Assembly: GCA_031406795.1 (NCBI GenBank) | Contig: JANOHV010000154.1 | Location: forward strand, 1-12,454 | DNA: 12,454 nt | DNA from: DATDCY01 sp031406795 [NCBI: Candidatus Rokuibacteriota bacterium] | Lineage (GTDB): Bacteria > JAUVQV01 | Direction: 5' to 3' | Shown: positions 1-5,700 of the stretch, piece by piece | Layout of the letters: each line of letters begins with the position of its first letter | Numbering within the stretch: position 1 is the first letter of the stretch | The notes under the pieces: model-generated | Database searches by the model: none | The model's input: only the letters and a program-made list of their open reading frames with translations | Told to the model about the DNA's origin: nothing | Translations under genes and position numbers: made by a program

Positions 1-1
1 A

Positions 2-1699
2 ACCGATGATCTCGCCTTGCGCATCGGTTACCTCCTGATCGGCACGGACAATACCGTGCGCAAGCAGGTCGAAGAGGAACAGAAGAAGCTGGACCAGCGC
101 TTACGCGACCAGCAGTTCTACACGCGTTCGCTCATCGAATCCAACATTGACGCAATCATGACGACCGATCCGTCCGGCATCATCACCGATGTCAACAAGC
201 AGATGGAGGTGCTCACCGGGTGCACGCGCGATGAGCTGATCGGAGCGCCATTCGAAAACTACTTCACCGATCCGGACCTGGCTGAAAAGAGCATCCGGCT
301 GGTGTTGCGGGAGAAGAAGGTCACCGACTACGAACTCACCGCGCGCGCCCGGGACGGCAAGGAGACGGTGGTCTCCTTCAACGCGACGACCTTCTACGAC
401 CGCGACCGGAAGCTGCAGGGCGTGTTCGCCGCCGCGCGCGACGTGACGGAGCGCAAACGTCTGGATCAAGTGCTGCAGGAGAAGAACATCGAGTTGGAGA
501 GCGCCCGGTCGGTGGCGGAAAAGGCCAACCGCTCGAAGTCCGAATTCCTTTCCAGCATGAGCCACGAGTTGCGCTCCCCGCTCAATGCGATCCTCGGCTT
601 CGCCCAATTGATGGAGTCCGGCTCGCCGCCGCCAACGGCCGCGCAGAAGCCCAGTATCGATCAGATTCTCAAGGCGGGATGGTACCTGCTGGAGTTGATC
701 AACGAAATCCTCGATCTCGCGCTGATCGAGTCAGGCCGGCTGTCGCTGTCGCTGGAACCTTTGTCCCTGTCCGACGTCATGCGCGAATGCCAGGCCATGA
801 TCGAACCACAGGCGCAGAAAAGCGGCATCCGCATGAGTTTTCCCCGCTTCGAAAACCCGTTCTTCGTTCAAGCCGATCGAACCCGGATCAAGCAGGTTCT
901 GCTCAACCTGCTGTCCAACGCGATCAAGTACAACCGCGCGCAGGGAGCGATCGAAGTGACGTGCCGCGCGAGCACCGAGAAACGCATCCGGATCAGCGTG
1001 CAGGATACCGGCGAAGGATTGTCCGCTGAAAAACTCGCGCAGCTTTTTCAGCCATTCAACCGCCTCGGACAAGACGCCGGCGCGGAGCAGGGCACCGGCA
1101 TCGGCCTGGTGGTAAGCAAGCGGCTGATCGAATTGATGGGAGGGGAAATCGGCGTGGAGAGCACGGTTGGGGCGGGCAGTCTGTTCTGGGTGGAACTGAA
1201 CCTGGCCGATGCACGCCAACCGGCCGGCGGCGCAGCCGCAGCGCCGCCGCCGCTTCGAGCGCATCTTCGGCAGGAGGGAAGGCAGCGCGCGGTGCTCTAC
1301 GTGGAAGACAACCCGGCAAACCTTCAGCTGGTGGAACAACTCATCGCCCGGCGCCCCGATCTGAGTTTGCTGACCGCGGTGGACGGCCCGAGCGGCATCG
1401 AGCTTGCGCGCACGCGTCAGCCGGAAGTGATCCTGATGGACATCAATCTGCCCGGCCTGAGCGGCATCCAGGCACTGAAAATCCTGCGTGATGATCCGGC
1501 GACTGCGCACATCCCGGCGATTGCCATCAGTGCCAACGCCATGCCGCACGACATGAAAAAAGGCCTGCAGGCGGGATTTCTCCGCTATCTCACCAAGCCG
1601 ATCAAAGTCGACGAGTTCATGGCAGCGCTGGACACAGCGCTGGACACGGCGCCGGACACGGCGCTGTCAGACGGCCCGATGAGCCCGGGAGCCCGGTGA
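2..1699 (+). CDS. PAS-domain hybrid sensor histidine kinase with C-terminal receiver (5' partial)
   Basis: The reading frame is open to the left edge, and its first residues (GYLLIGTDNTVRKQ) look like the end of a PAS/PAC domain, so the true start lies outside. The TTG at 17 is not a real start. Numbering from that TTG: a complete PAS domain at about 33-147; a coiled-coil linker at about 148-172; a HisKA H-box with phospho-acceptor His183 in MSHELRSPLN; HATPase_c with N-box NLLSNAIKYN (297-306), G1 DTGEGLS (330-336) and G2 GTGIGL (359-364); then a receiver domain at about 424-540 with acidic pocket E430/D431, phospho-acceptor Asp475 in LMDINLPG, Ser505 and Lys527. No transmembrane segment or Hpt domain is visible in this part. 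It should autophosphorylate and pass phosphate to its own receiver, the next gene's receiver, or both. The signal sensed is unknown. The C-terminal tail carries a short repeat of ALDT/APDT type. Confidence 0.95.
   Translation, partial: TDDLALRIGYLLIGTDNTVRKQVEEEQKKLDQRLRDQQFYTRSLIESNIDAIMTTDPSGIITDVNKQMEVLTGCTRDELIGAPFENYFTDPDLAEKSIRLVLREKKVTDYELTARARDGKETVVSFNATTFYDRDRKLQGVFAAARDVTERKRLDQVLQEKNIELESARSVAEKANRSKSEFLSSMSHELRSPLNAILGFAQLMESGSPPPTAAQKPSIDQILKAGWYLLELINEILDLALIESGRLSLSLEPLSLSDVMRECQAMIEPQAQKSGIRMSFPRFENPFFVQADRTRIKQVLLNLLSNAIKYNRAQGAIEVTCRASTEKRIRISVQDTGEGLSAEKLAQLFQPFNRLGQDAGAEQGTGIGLVVSKRLIELMGGEIGVESTVGAGSLFWVELNLADARQPAGGAAAAPPPLRAHLRQEGRQRAVLYVEDNPANLQLVEQLIARRPDLSLLTAVDGPSGIELARTRQPEVILMDINLPGLSGIQALKILRDDPATAHIPAIAISANAMPHDMKKGLQAGFLRYLTKPIKVDEFMAALDTALDTAPDTALSDGPMSPGAR
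1625..1666 (+). repeat. 12-bp tandem repeat, about 3.5 copies, in the kinase tail
   Basis: Three units of gcgctggacacr (the third has one T-to-C change) and half a fourth stand head to tail. Each unit is four codons, so gain or loss of a copy keeps the frame and changes only the ALDT-like tail after the receiver domain. Confidence 0.85.
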
Positions 1700-2721
1700 T
1701 GGTCAGCACCGCCGATATTCTCAATGCCCGCATACTCATCGTCGACGACCTGGAAGCCAACGTTCAACTGCTCGAGCAGATGTTGAGGGAGGCCGGCTAT
1801 ACGCGCATCACGACGACGCGGGATCCGTTCACCGTCAGCGACCTGCATCGCGCTCAGCACTACGACCTGATTCTGCTCGACCTGCGGATGCCCGGCATGG
1901 ACGGCTTCCAGGTGATGGCCGGCCTGAAGGAGGTCGAAACTGAGGGCTACCTGCCGGTGCTGGCCGTCACCGCCGAGCCGGCGCACAAGTTGCGCGCCCT
2001 GCAGAGCGGCGCGAAAGATTTCGTCAGCAAGCCCTTCGATCTGGCCGAGGTGCTGATGCGGGTTCGCAATCTGCTGGAAGTCCGCCTGTTGCACGAGGCC
2101 GCCCGCAAGTACGGCAAGATGCTGGAATCCCTGGCGCTGAACGACCCGCTGACGGGGCTGGCGAACAGACGACTTCTGGACGACAGAATGTCGATGGCCC
2201 TGGTCCACGCGCGCCGGAACAAGAGCGCCATGGCGGTGGTGTATCTGGATCTGGACGGCTTCAAGCAGATCAACGATACACTTGGGCACGGCGTCGGCGA
2301 CCTTCTGCTGAAGATGGTCGCCGGCCGTCTGGTGGCGACGGTGCGCGAGGAGGATACGGTGGCGCGCCTGGGCGGTGACGAATTCGTGCTGGCGCTGTGG
2401 CACGTCAGCGGCACCGACTATGCGGCCGCGGTGGCGTCGAGAGCGATCGCGGCAGTGTCGCAACCCTATGAAATCGAGGGCAGGATTGTCGGCATCACCA
2501 TCAGCGCCGGTGTCAGTATCTATCCCGTCCACGGCGAGGACGCGGACGCGTTGCTCAAGAGCGCGGACCTGGCCTTGTACGAGGCCAAGCACGCGGGCAG
2601 GAACGCCTATCGAGTCTCGAAGCGCACCGACCTGCCGGCGCCGGCGCGCAGTCAGCCTGACTCGCCCGCATCCGGCACCCCATTGCCGGATGCCTCAGAG
2701 CGCATGAAGGATGATTATTGA
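1699..2721 (+). CDS. Response regulator with GGDEF output domain (diguanylate cyclase)
   Basis: A 340-aa protein predicted to make cyclic di-GMP from two GTP in the cytoplasm when its receiver is phosphorylated. Numbering from the ATG at 1699: REC domain at about 10-125 with phospho-acceptor Asp61 in LLDLRMPGMDG and Lys111 in the SKPF motif; a short helical linker; GGDEF domain at about 145-305 opening with LNDPLTGLANRR. The active-site GGDEF is intact at 225-229. Five residues upstream is RxxD (216-219, REED), the inhibitory I-site for product feedback. No EAL domain is present. The ATG overlaps the kinase stop by one base (TGATG), and GGGAG at 1687-1691 sits 7 nt upstream; a GTG at 1696 is a less likely alternative. 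The tight coupling makes the upstream hybrid kinase its probable phosphate donor. The last 40 or so residues look disordered and hold a hairpin at the DNA level. Confidence 0.96.
   Translation: MVSTADILNARILIVDDLEANVQLLEQMLREAGYTRITTTRDPFTVSDLHRAQHYDLILLDLRMPGMDGFQVMAGLKEVETEGYLPVLAVTAEPAHKLRALQSGAKDFVSKPFDLAEVLMRVRNLLEVRLLHEAARKYGKMLESLALNDPLTGLANRRLLDDRMSMALVHARRNKSAMAVVYLDLDGFKQINDTLGHGVGDLLLKMVAGRLVATVREEDTVARLGGDEFVLALWHVSGTDYAAAVASRAIAAVSQPYEIEGRIVGITISAGVSIYPVHGEDADALLKSADLALYEAKHAGRNAYRVSKRTDLPAPARSQPDSPASGTPLPDASERMKDDY
2668..2693 (+). repeat. Perfect 10-bp inverted repeat with 6-nt loop in the 3' end of the GGDEF gene
   Basis: GCATCCGGCA, loop CCCCAT, TGCCGGATGC. The stem ends 28 nt before the last base of the stop codon and lies in the low-complexity tail, so it is little constrained by protein function. 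No T-tract follows, so it is not a standard intrinsic terminator. It could slow 3' exonucleases, help Rho-dependent termination, or be chance. Confidence 0.7.
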
Positions 2722-2830
2722 CGGTTCATTCAGCCGCTTGATTCCAAGGCGCTCGGACGGCGGCCGCTGCGCGCAGAAACGCCGCAACCCCGGAAGAGGC
2801 CAAGGGCGCGGCTCGCCGAGGGCCCCCACC

Positions 2831-2839
2831 TGCTAGAAT
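2831..2839 (+). promoter_or_regulatory. Extended -10 promoter of the first GT4 gene, start at or next to the ATG
   Basis: TGC-TAGAAT matches the extended -10 form TGnTATAAT. No -35-like hexamer is visible 17 bp upstream. A start 7-8 bases after the hexamer would fall at 2846-2847, which is the ATG itself, giving a leaderless mRNA. No Shine-Dalgarno sequence is seen before either candidate ATG. Confidence 0.6.
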
Positions 2840-2846
2840 GCCCGCG

Positions 2847-3989
2847 ATGAAAGTGGTGATCGATGCCTATCAGATGGCCCCCAACGTCACGGGCACCGAC
2901 CGACAGGCCCGAAATGTGCTCCGGGAGCTGCAGCTGCTGGATTCGGTCAACGAGTATGTCGTGATCGTGAACGAGCGGTTCGGCTTCGTGGCCGAAGTCG
3001 TGACGGCGCCGAACTTCAGACTTCTGCCGCTGCGGATCAGGCGACGCGCATCCTGGCACGCCCTCGGACTGCCGCGGGTCATCCGGAAGGAACGCGCCGA
3101 CGTGTTCTTCTCCTTCCACAACCTGATGAGCCCGCTGCTCAAGACCTCGAAGGTCATCGTCTCGGCGCTCGATCTGATACCGTTTCTGTACCAGCGGACG
3201 TACTACCGGGGCTTCGTCAACCGTTGGGTGCGGCGGCCGCTCGTCCTCGGGATCATGAGGGCCGCAACGCTTCTCGGCGACGCCTTTCTGGCAAACTCCC
3301 GGTTCACGAAACGATCGGTCGCGGAACGCTTCGGCATCCGTCCCGAAATAATCCGCGTGGGCGAACTCCAGGCGGAGTCCGTCTTCTTCGAAATGCCCGG
3401 CGCCGCGCGAATCGCCGAGGTCAGGGAAAAGTACCGGCTGCCCGCCGGCTTCGTCTTCTGCCTCGGGGGTTCGGAGCCGCGAAAGAACGTCGTGTCGGTC
3501 ATCCGCGGCCATCACCTCCTCCCGCAGGAACTCCAGTCCCGATTCCCGGTGGTCGTCGGGGGCGCCGCGTGGCAGGACGCGGAGTTCCCCGTCGTGAACG
3601 ACCCGCTCGTGAAACAGGTCGGCTTCGTCGACGATGTCGACCTGCCCGTGGTCTACCGCATCGCCGCCGTTTTCGCCTGCCCCAGTCTGTACGAGGGCTT
3701 CGGGCTGCCGGCCCTGGAGGCCATGGCCTCGGGCACCCCGGTGTTGACCGCCAATTCCACCTCCCTGCCGGAGGCGGTCGGCGACGCGGCCGTCATGGTC
3801 GATCCGACCGACGTGAGCCAGATCCGGGACGGACTCGAGAGAATCCTCACGGATGCCGAATTTCGCGGCACGCTCGTCGAGAAGGGCCGTGCCAACGTCG
3901 CCCGGTTCTCCTGGAAGCGAAACGCCGAGGTCCTGCTCTCCCTCTGCAACGAAGTCCTGAAAGACGCGAAAGCCAAAGAAGCGGACTGA
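2847..3989 (+). CDS. GT4-family glycosyltransferase (GT-B fold)
   Basis: A 380-aa cytoplasmic or membrane-associated retaining glycosyltransferase expected to move a sugar from a nucleotide-sugar to a growing lipid-linked oligosaccharide. Numbering from ATG 2847: an N-terminal acceptor domain starting MKVVIDAYQM with glycine-rich loop VTGTDRQARN; the domain junction motif LGGSEPRKNV with EPRKN at 210-214; and the C-terminal donor-binding domain with the GT4 E-x7-E motif, Glu283 and Glu291 in YEGFGLPALEAMASGTP. No transmembrane helix or signal peptide is visible. Length is normal for the family. An ATG at 2838 would add three residues, but it overlaps the -10 hexamer, so 2847 is preferred. It is followed after 77 bp by the initiating sugar-phosphate transferase, which supports a role in exopolysaccharide, capsule or O-antigen repeat-unit synthesis. 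Donor sugar and linkage cannot be told from sequence. Confidence 0.94.
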   Translation: MKVVIDAYQMAPNVTGTDRQARNVLRELQLLDSVNEYVVIVNERFGFVAEVVTAPNFRLLPLRIRRRASWHALGLPRVIRKERADVFFSFHNLMSPLLKTSKVIVSALDLIPFLYQRTYYRGFVNRWVRRPLVLGIMRAATLLGDAFLANSRFTKRSVAERFGIRPEIIRVGELQAESVFFEMPGAARIAEVREKYRLPAGFVFCLGGSEPRKNVVSVIRGHHLLPQELQSRFPVVVGGAAWQDAEFPVVNDPLVKQVGFVDDVDLPVVYRIAAVFACPSLYEGFGLPALEAMASGTPVLTANSTSLPEAVGDAAVMVDPTDVSQIRDGLERILTDAEFRGTLVEKGRANVARFSWKRNAEVLLSLCNEVLKDAKAKEAD

Positions 3990-4023
3990 AACCTCCCGGC
4001 AGCGCCGCGCCGGCCGGGCGCCA

Positions 4024-4041
4024 TCGGCGTCCGGACGCCGA
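4024..4041. promoter_or_regulatory. Perfect 18-bp palindrome over the -35 position of the initiating transferase promoter (candidate operator)
   Basis: TCGGCGTCCGGACGCCGA is self-complementary over all 18 bases, centred between 4032 and 4033. The position 17 bp upstream of the -10 (4028-4033) lies inside it. A dimeric regulator bound here would compete with or contact RNA polymerase. As RNA it could fold into a 7-bp stem with a CCGG loop, but no T-run follows, so a terminator for the upstream gene is less likely. Confidence 0.55.
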
Positions 4042-4047
4042 CGGCCA

Positions 4048-4056
4048 TGCTATACT
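4048..4056 (+). promoter_or_regulatory. Extended -10 promoter of the initiating transferase gene
   Basis: TGC-TATACT is a strong extended -10 element (5 of 6 bases of TATAAT plus the TG). No -35 match is seen. The expected start, about 4063-4064, leaves only 3-7 nt before ATG 4067 or 4070, too short for a Shine-Dalgarno sequence, and none is present. Confidence 0.65.
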
Positions 4057-4066
4057 CCGCGCAGTC

Positions 4067-5458
4067 ATGATGCACAGGCCGCTGCGGGTGCTCTCCGCCA
4101 TCGCGTTCGCCTCCGACTTCGCCACCGTGTCGGTCGCCTACTTTCTCGCCTACTTCCTGCGCTTTCGCTTCGAGATCGTGCCGCTCACCAAGGGCATCGC
4201 CCCCCTCGAGGTCTACCTCTCCTTCCTCCCCGTCGCGCTGGCCCTGTGGTTCGCCGCGAGCTGGGCGAACGGCCTCTACCACCCGCACCGCAAGCACTCC
4301 CTCATCGACGAGGCCCTCGCGGTCGCCAAGTCCGGCTCGCTCGCCACGCTGTTTCTGGTCGCCCTGACCTTCTTCTACCGCGACTACAGCTTCTCGCGCG
4401 TGATGCTCCTGCTCTTCTGGGGCACGAGCATCGTGCTCGCCAGCGCCGGCCGCACCGGGATCATCGTCGCGGTGCGGGTGCGACGCCGGCGCGGCTTCAA
4501 CGTGAGCCAGGCGATCATCGTGGGTGCCGGCGAACTCGGCCACACCGTGGCACAGAAGATCGCCGAATTGCCCCAGCTCGGCCTGCGCGTCGCCGGGTTC
4601 GTCGACGACACGGCGCCGGCCGCGGCGGCCAACCGCTATCTCGGCCGGATCGACGACCTCCCCGAGCTGGTGCGCAGCCACCGGGCGACCCAGGTCTTTT
4701 TCGCGCTGCCCCGCGAATCGCACGCGGACCTCGAGCGCGGCCTGGGCCTGCTCGGCCAGGAGATGGTCGACATCCTGATCGTTCCCGACATCCTCCAGTT
4801 CGTCATGCTGCGCGCGGGCCTCGAGAGCCTGGACGGCATCCCGATGATCAACCTGGCCGACACCCCGCTCTCCGGCTGGTACGCGCCGGCCAAGCGCGCG
4901 GGCGACATCGTCTTTTCGCTCCTGGCCATGATTCTCCTCTCGCCGGTGCTTTTCGCCATCGCCGTCGCGATCAAGCTCTCCTCCCCCGGTCCGATGCTTT
5001 ACCGGCAGCAGCGGATGAGCCTGGACGGCACACTCTTCGACATGTTCAAGTTCCGCTCGATGCGCGTCGACGCCGAAGCCGAGACCGGCGCGGTCTGGGC
5101 CCGCCCGGACGACCCGCGGCGCACGGGCTTCGGCGCCTTCCTGCGCCGCACCAGCCTCGATGAGCTGCCGCAGCTCATCAACATCCTCATCGGGCAGATG
5201 AGTTTCGTCGGCCCGCGGCCGGAGCGGCCGGTCTTCGTCGAGCAGTTCCGCGAGAGGATCCCGCGCTACATGCTGCGCCACAAGGTCAAGTGCGGTCTCA
5301 CCGGCTGGGCGCAGGTCAACGGCTGGCGCGGCAACACCTCGATCGAGAAGCGCATCGAGTACGACATCTACTACGTCGAGAACTGGTCGCTGTCGTTCGA
5401 TCTGAAGATTCTCTGGCTGACGTTGTGGAACGGCTTCATGAACAAGCACGCGTATTGA
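4067..5458 (+). CDS. Undecaprenyl-phosphate sugar-1-phosphate transferase (polyprenyl glycosylphosphotransferase, WcaJ/PssY type)
   Basis: A 463-aa inner-membrane enzyme that starts polysaccharide repeat-unit synthesis by moving a sugar-1-phosphate, often glucose-1-P or galactose-1-P, from a UDP-sugar to undecaprenyl phosphate. From ATG 4067: four hydrophobic segments at about 8-31, 48-68, 88-104 and 112-136; a Rossmann-like CoA-binding region from about 147 (AIIVGAGELGH); then the conserved catalytic region from about 275, beginning KRAGDIVFSLLAMILLSP, where the hydrophobic stretch is the membrane-embedded helix of this superfamily. Family signatures include KFRSM (328-332), the Asp365-Glu366 catalytic pair in RRTSLDELPQL, SFVGPRPERP (379-388) and GLTGWAQVNGWRG (410-422). 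Length matches WcaJ-like proteins with an intact N-terminal domain. ATG 4070 is an equally possible start. The open frame extends further upstream, but that part overlaps the real GT4 gene in another frame. The substrate sugar is not determined. Confidence 0.95.
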   Translation: MMHRPLRVLSAIAFASDFATVSVAYFLAYFLRFRFEIVPLTKGIAPLEVYLSFLPVALALWFAASWANGLYHPHRKHSLIDEALAVAKSGSLATLFLVALTFFYRDYSFSRVMLLLFWGTSIVLASAGRTGIIVAVRVRRRRGFNVSQAIIVGAGELGHTVAQKIAELPQLGLRVAGFVDDTAPAAAANRYLGRIDDLPELVRSHRATQVFFALPRESHADLERGLGLLGQEMVDILIVPDILQFVMLRAGLESLDGIPMINLADTPLSGWYAPAKRAGDIVFSLLAMILLSPVLFAIAVAIKLSSPGPMLYRQQRMSLDGTLFDMFKFRSMRVDAEAETGAVWARPDDPRRTGFGAFLRRTSLDELPQLINILIGQMSFVGPRPERPVFVEQFRERIPRYMLRHKVKCGLTGWAQVNGWRGNTSIEKRIEYDIYYVENWSLSFDLKILWLTLWNGFMNKHAY

Positions 5459-5480
5459 ACAATCCAGGCGAGCAACCACA

Positions 5481-5487
5481 GGGAGGG
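5481..5487 (+). promoter_or_regulatory. Shine-Dalgarno sequence of the 66-aa protein
   Basis: GGGAGGG lies 8 nt before ATG 5496. It is one of the best ribosome binding sites in the window and supports this short frame as a real gene translated from an operon mRNA. Confidence 0.75.
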
Positions 5488-5495
5488 CACGGCGA

Positions 5496-5696
5496 ATGAC
5501 CAAACACAGCGGCGGACACAAGCTTCTCGAGAAGGTGAAGCACGCGATGGACGACCTCGAGATCACCGCCACCGAGTACCGCGAGATCATGGACCAGGCC
5601 CACAAGGACGGGCACATCGATCCTCAGGAGCGCGCGATCCTCGCGCAGTTCAACCAGATGATCAACGACGGCACGATCAAGCGCGTTCCCGGGTAG
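5496..5696 (+). CDS. Small charged helical protein of unknown function, 66 aa
   Basis: I do not recognise a named family. The protein is hydrophilic, with no signal peptide, membrane segment or cysteine, and should be mostly alpha-helical: a helix at about 8-20 (LLEKVKHAMDD), a second at about 24-36 (ATEYREIMDQA), a turn KDGHIDPQE at 37-45, and a third helix at 44-56. The turn resembles TerB-like domains and the second half of an EF-hand loop: Asp, Gly, Ile, Asp and Glu occupy loop positions 5, 6, 8, 9 and 12, but positions 1 and 3 are Gln and His, so calcium binding is doubtful. It starts 37 nt after the transferase stop with a strong ribosome binding site and no separate promoter, so it is probably co-transcribed with it. 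It ends 4 bp from the convergent hrpB stop. A regulatory or partner role for the transferase is only a guess from position. Confidence 0.85.
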   Translation: MTKHSGGHKLLEKVKHAMDDLEITATEYREIMDQAHKDGHIDPQERAILAQFNQMINDGTIKRVPG

Positions 5697-5700
5697 CCCG

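Noticed and set aside
17-19. TTG at 17 as the kinase start
   Set aside because: The frame is open to the window edge, and residues on both sides of the TTG belong to the end of a PAS domain.
1585-2592. Open frame of 335 codons on the - strand opposite the cyclase
   Set aside because: His/Gln/Val-rich shadow of a GGDEF gene with no recognisable domain.
2684-2693. REP element of the E. coli type, from the GCCGGATG core
   Set aside because: Only the core octamer agrees; the rest of the REP structure is absent and only one copy was seen here.
3995-4018. CCCGGC...GCCGGG inverted repeat as a terminator of the first GT4 gene
   Set aside because: The stem is only 6 bp, there is no T-tract, and such repeats are common by chance at this GC content.
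3224-4066. Upstream extension of the initiating transferase to a 744-aa protein
   Set aside because: The extra 281 residues lie out of frame inside the real GT4 gene and look like Arg/Gly/Pro shadow sequence; a promoter and paired ATGs stand at 4048-4072.
3653-5617. Open frame of 654 codons on the - strand across the GT4 end, the transferase and the 66-aa gene
   Set aside because: It crosses three real genes, has low-complexity charged composition and shows no motif.
5606-5632. Functional calcium-binding EF-hand in the 66-aa protein
   Set aside because: Loop positions 1 and 3 are Gln and His instead of acidic or Asn/Ser residues, and there is no paired second hand.
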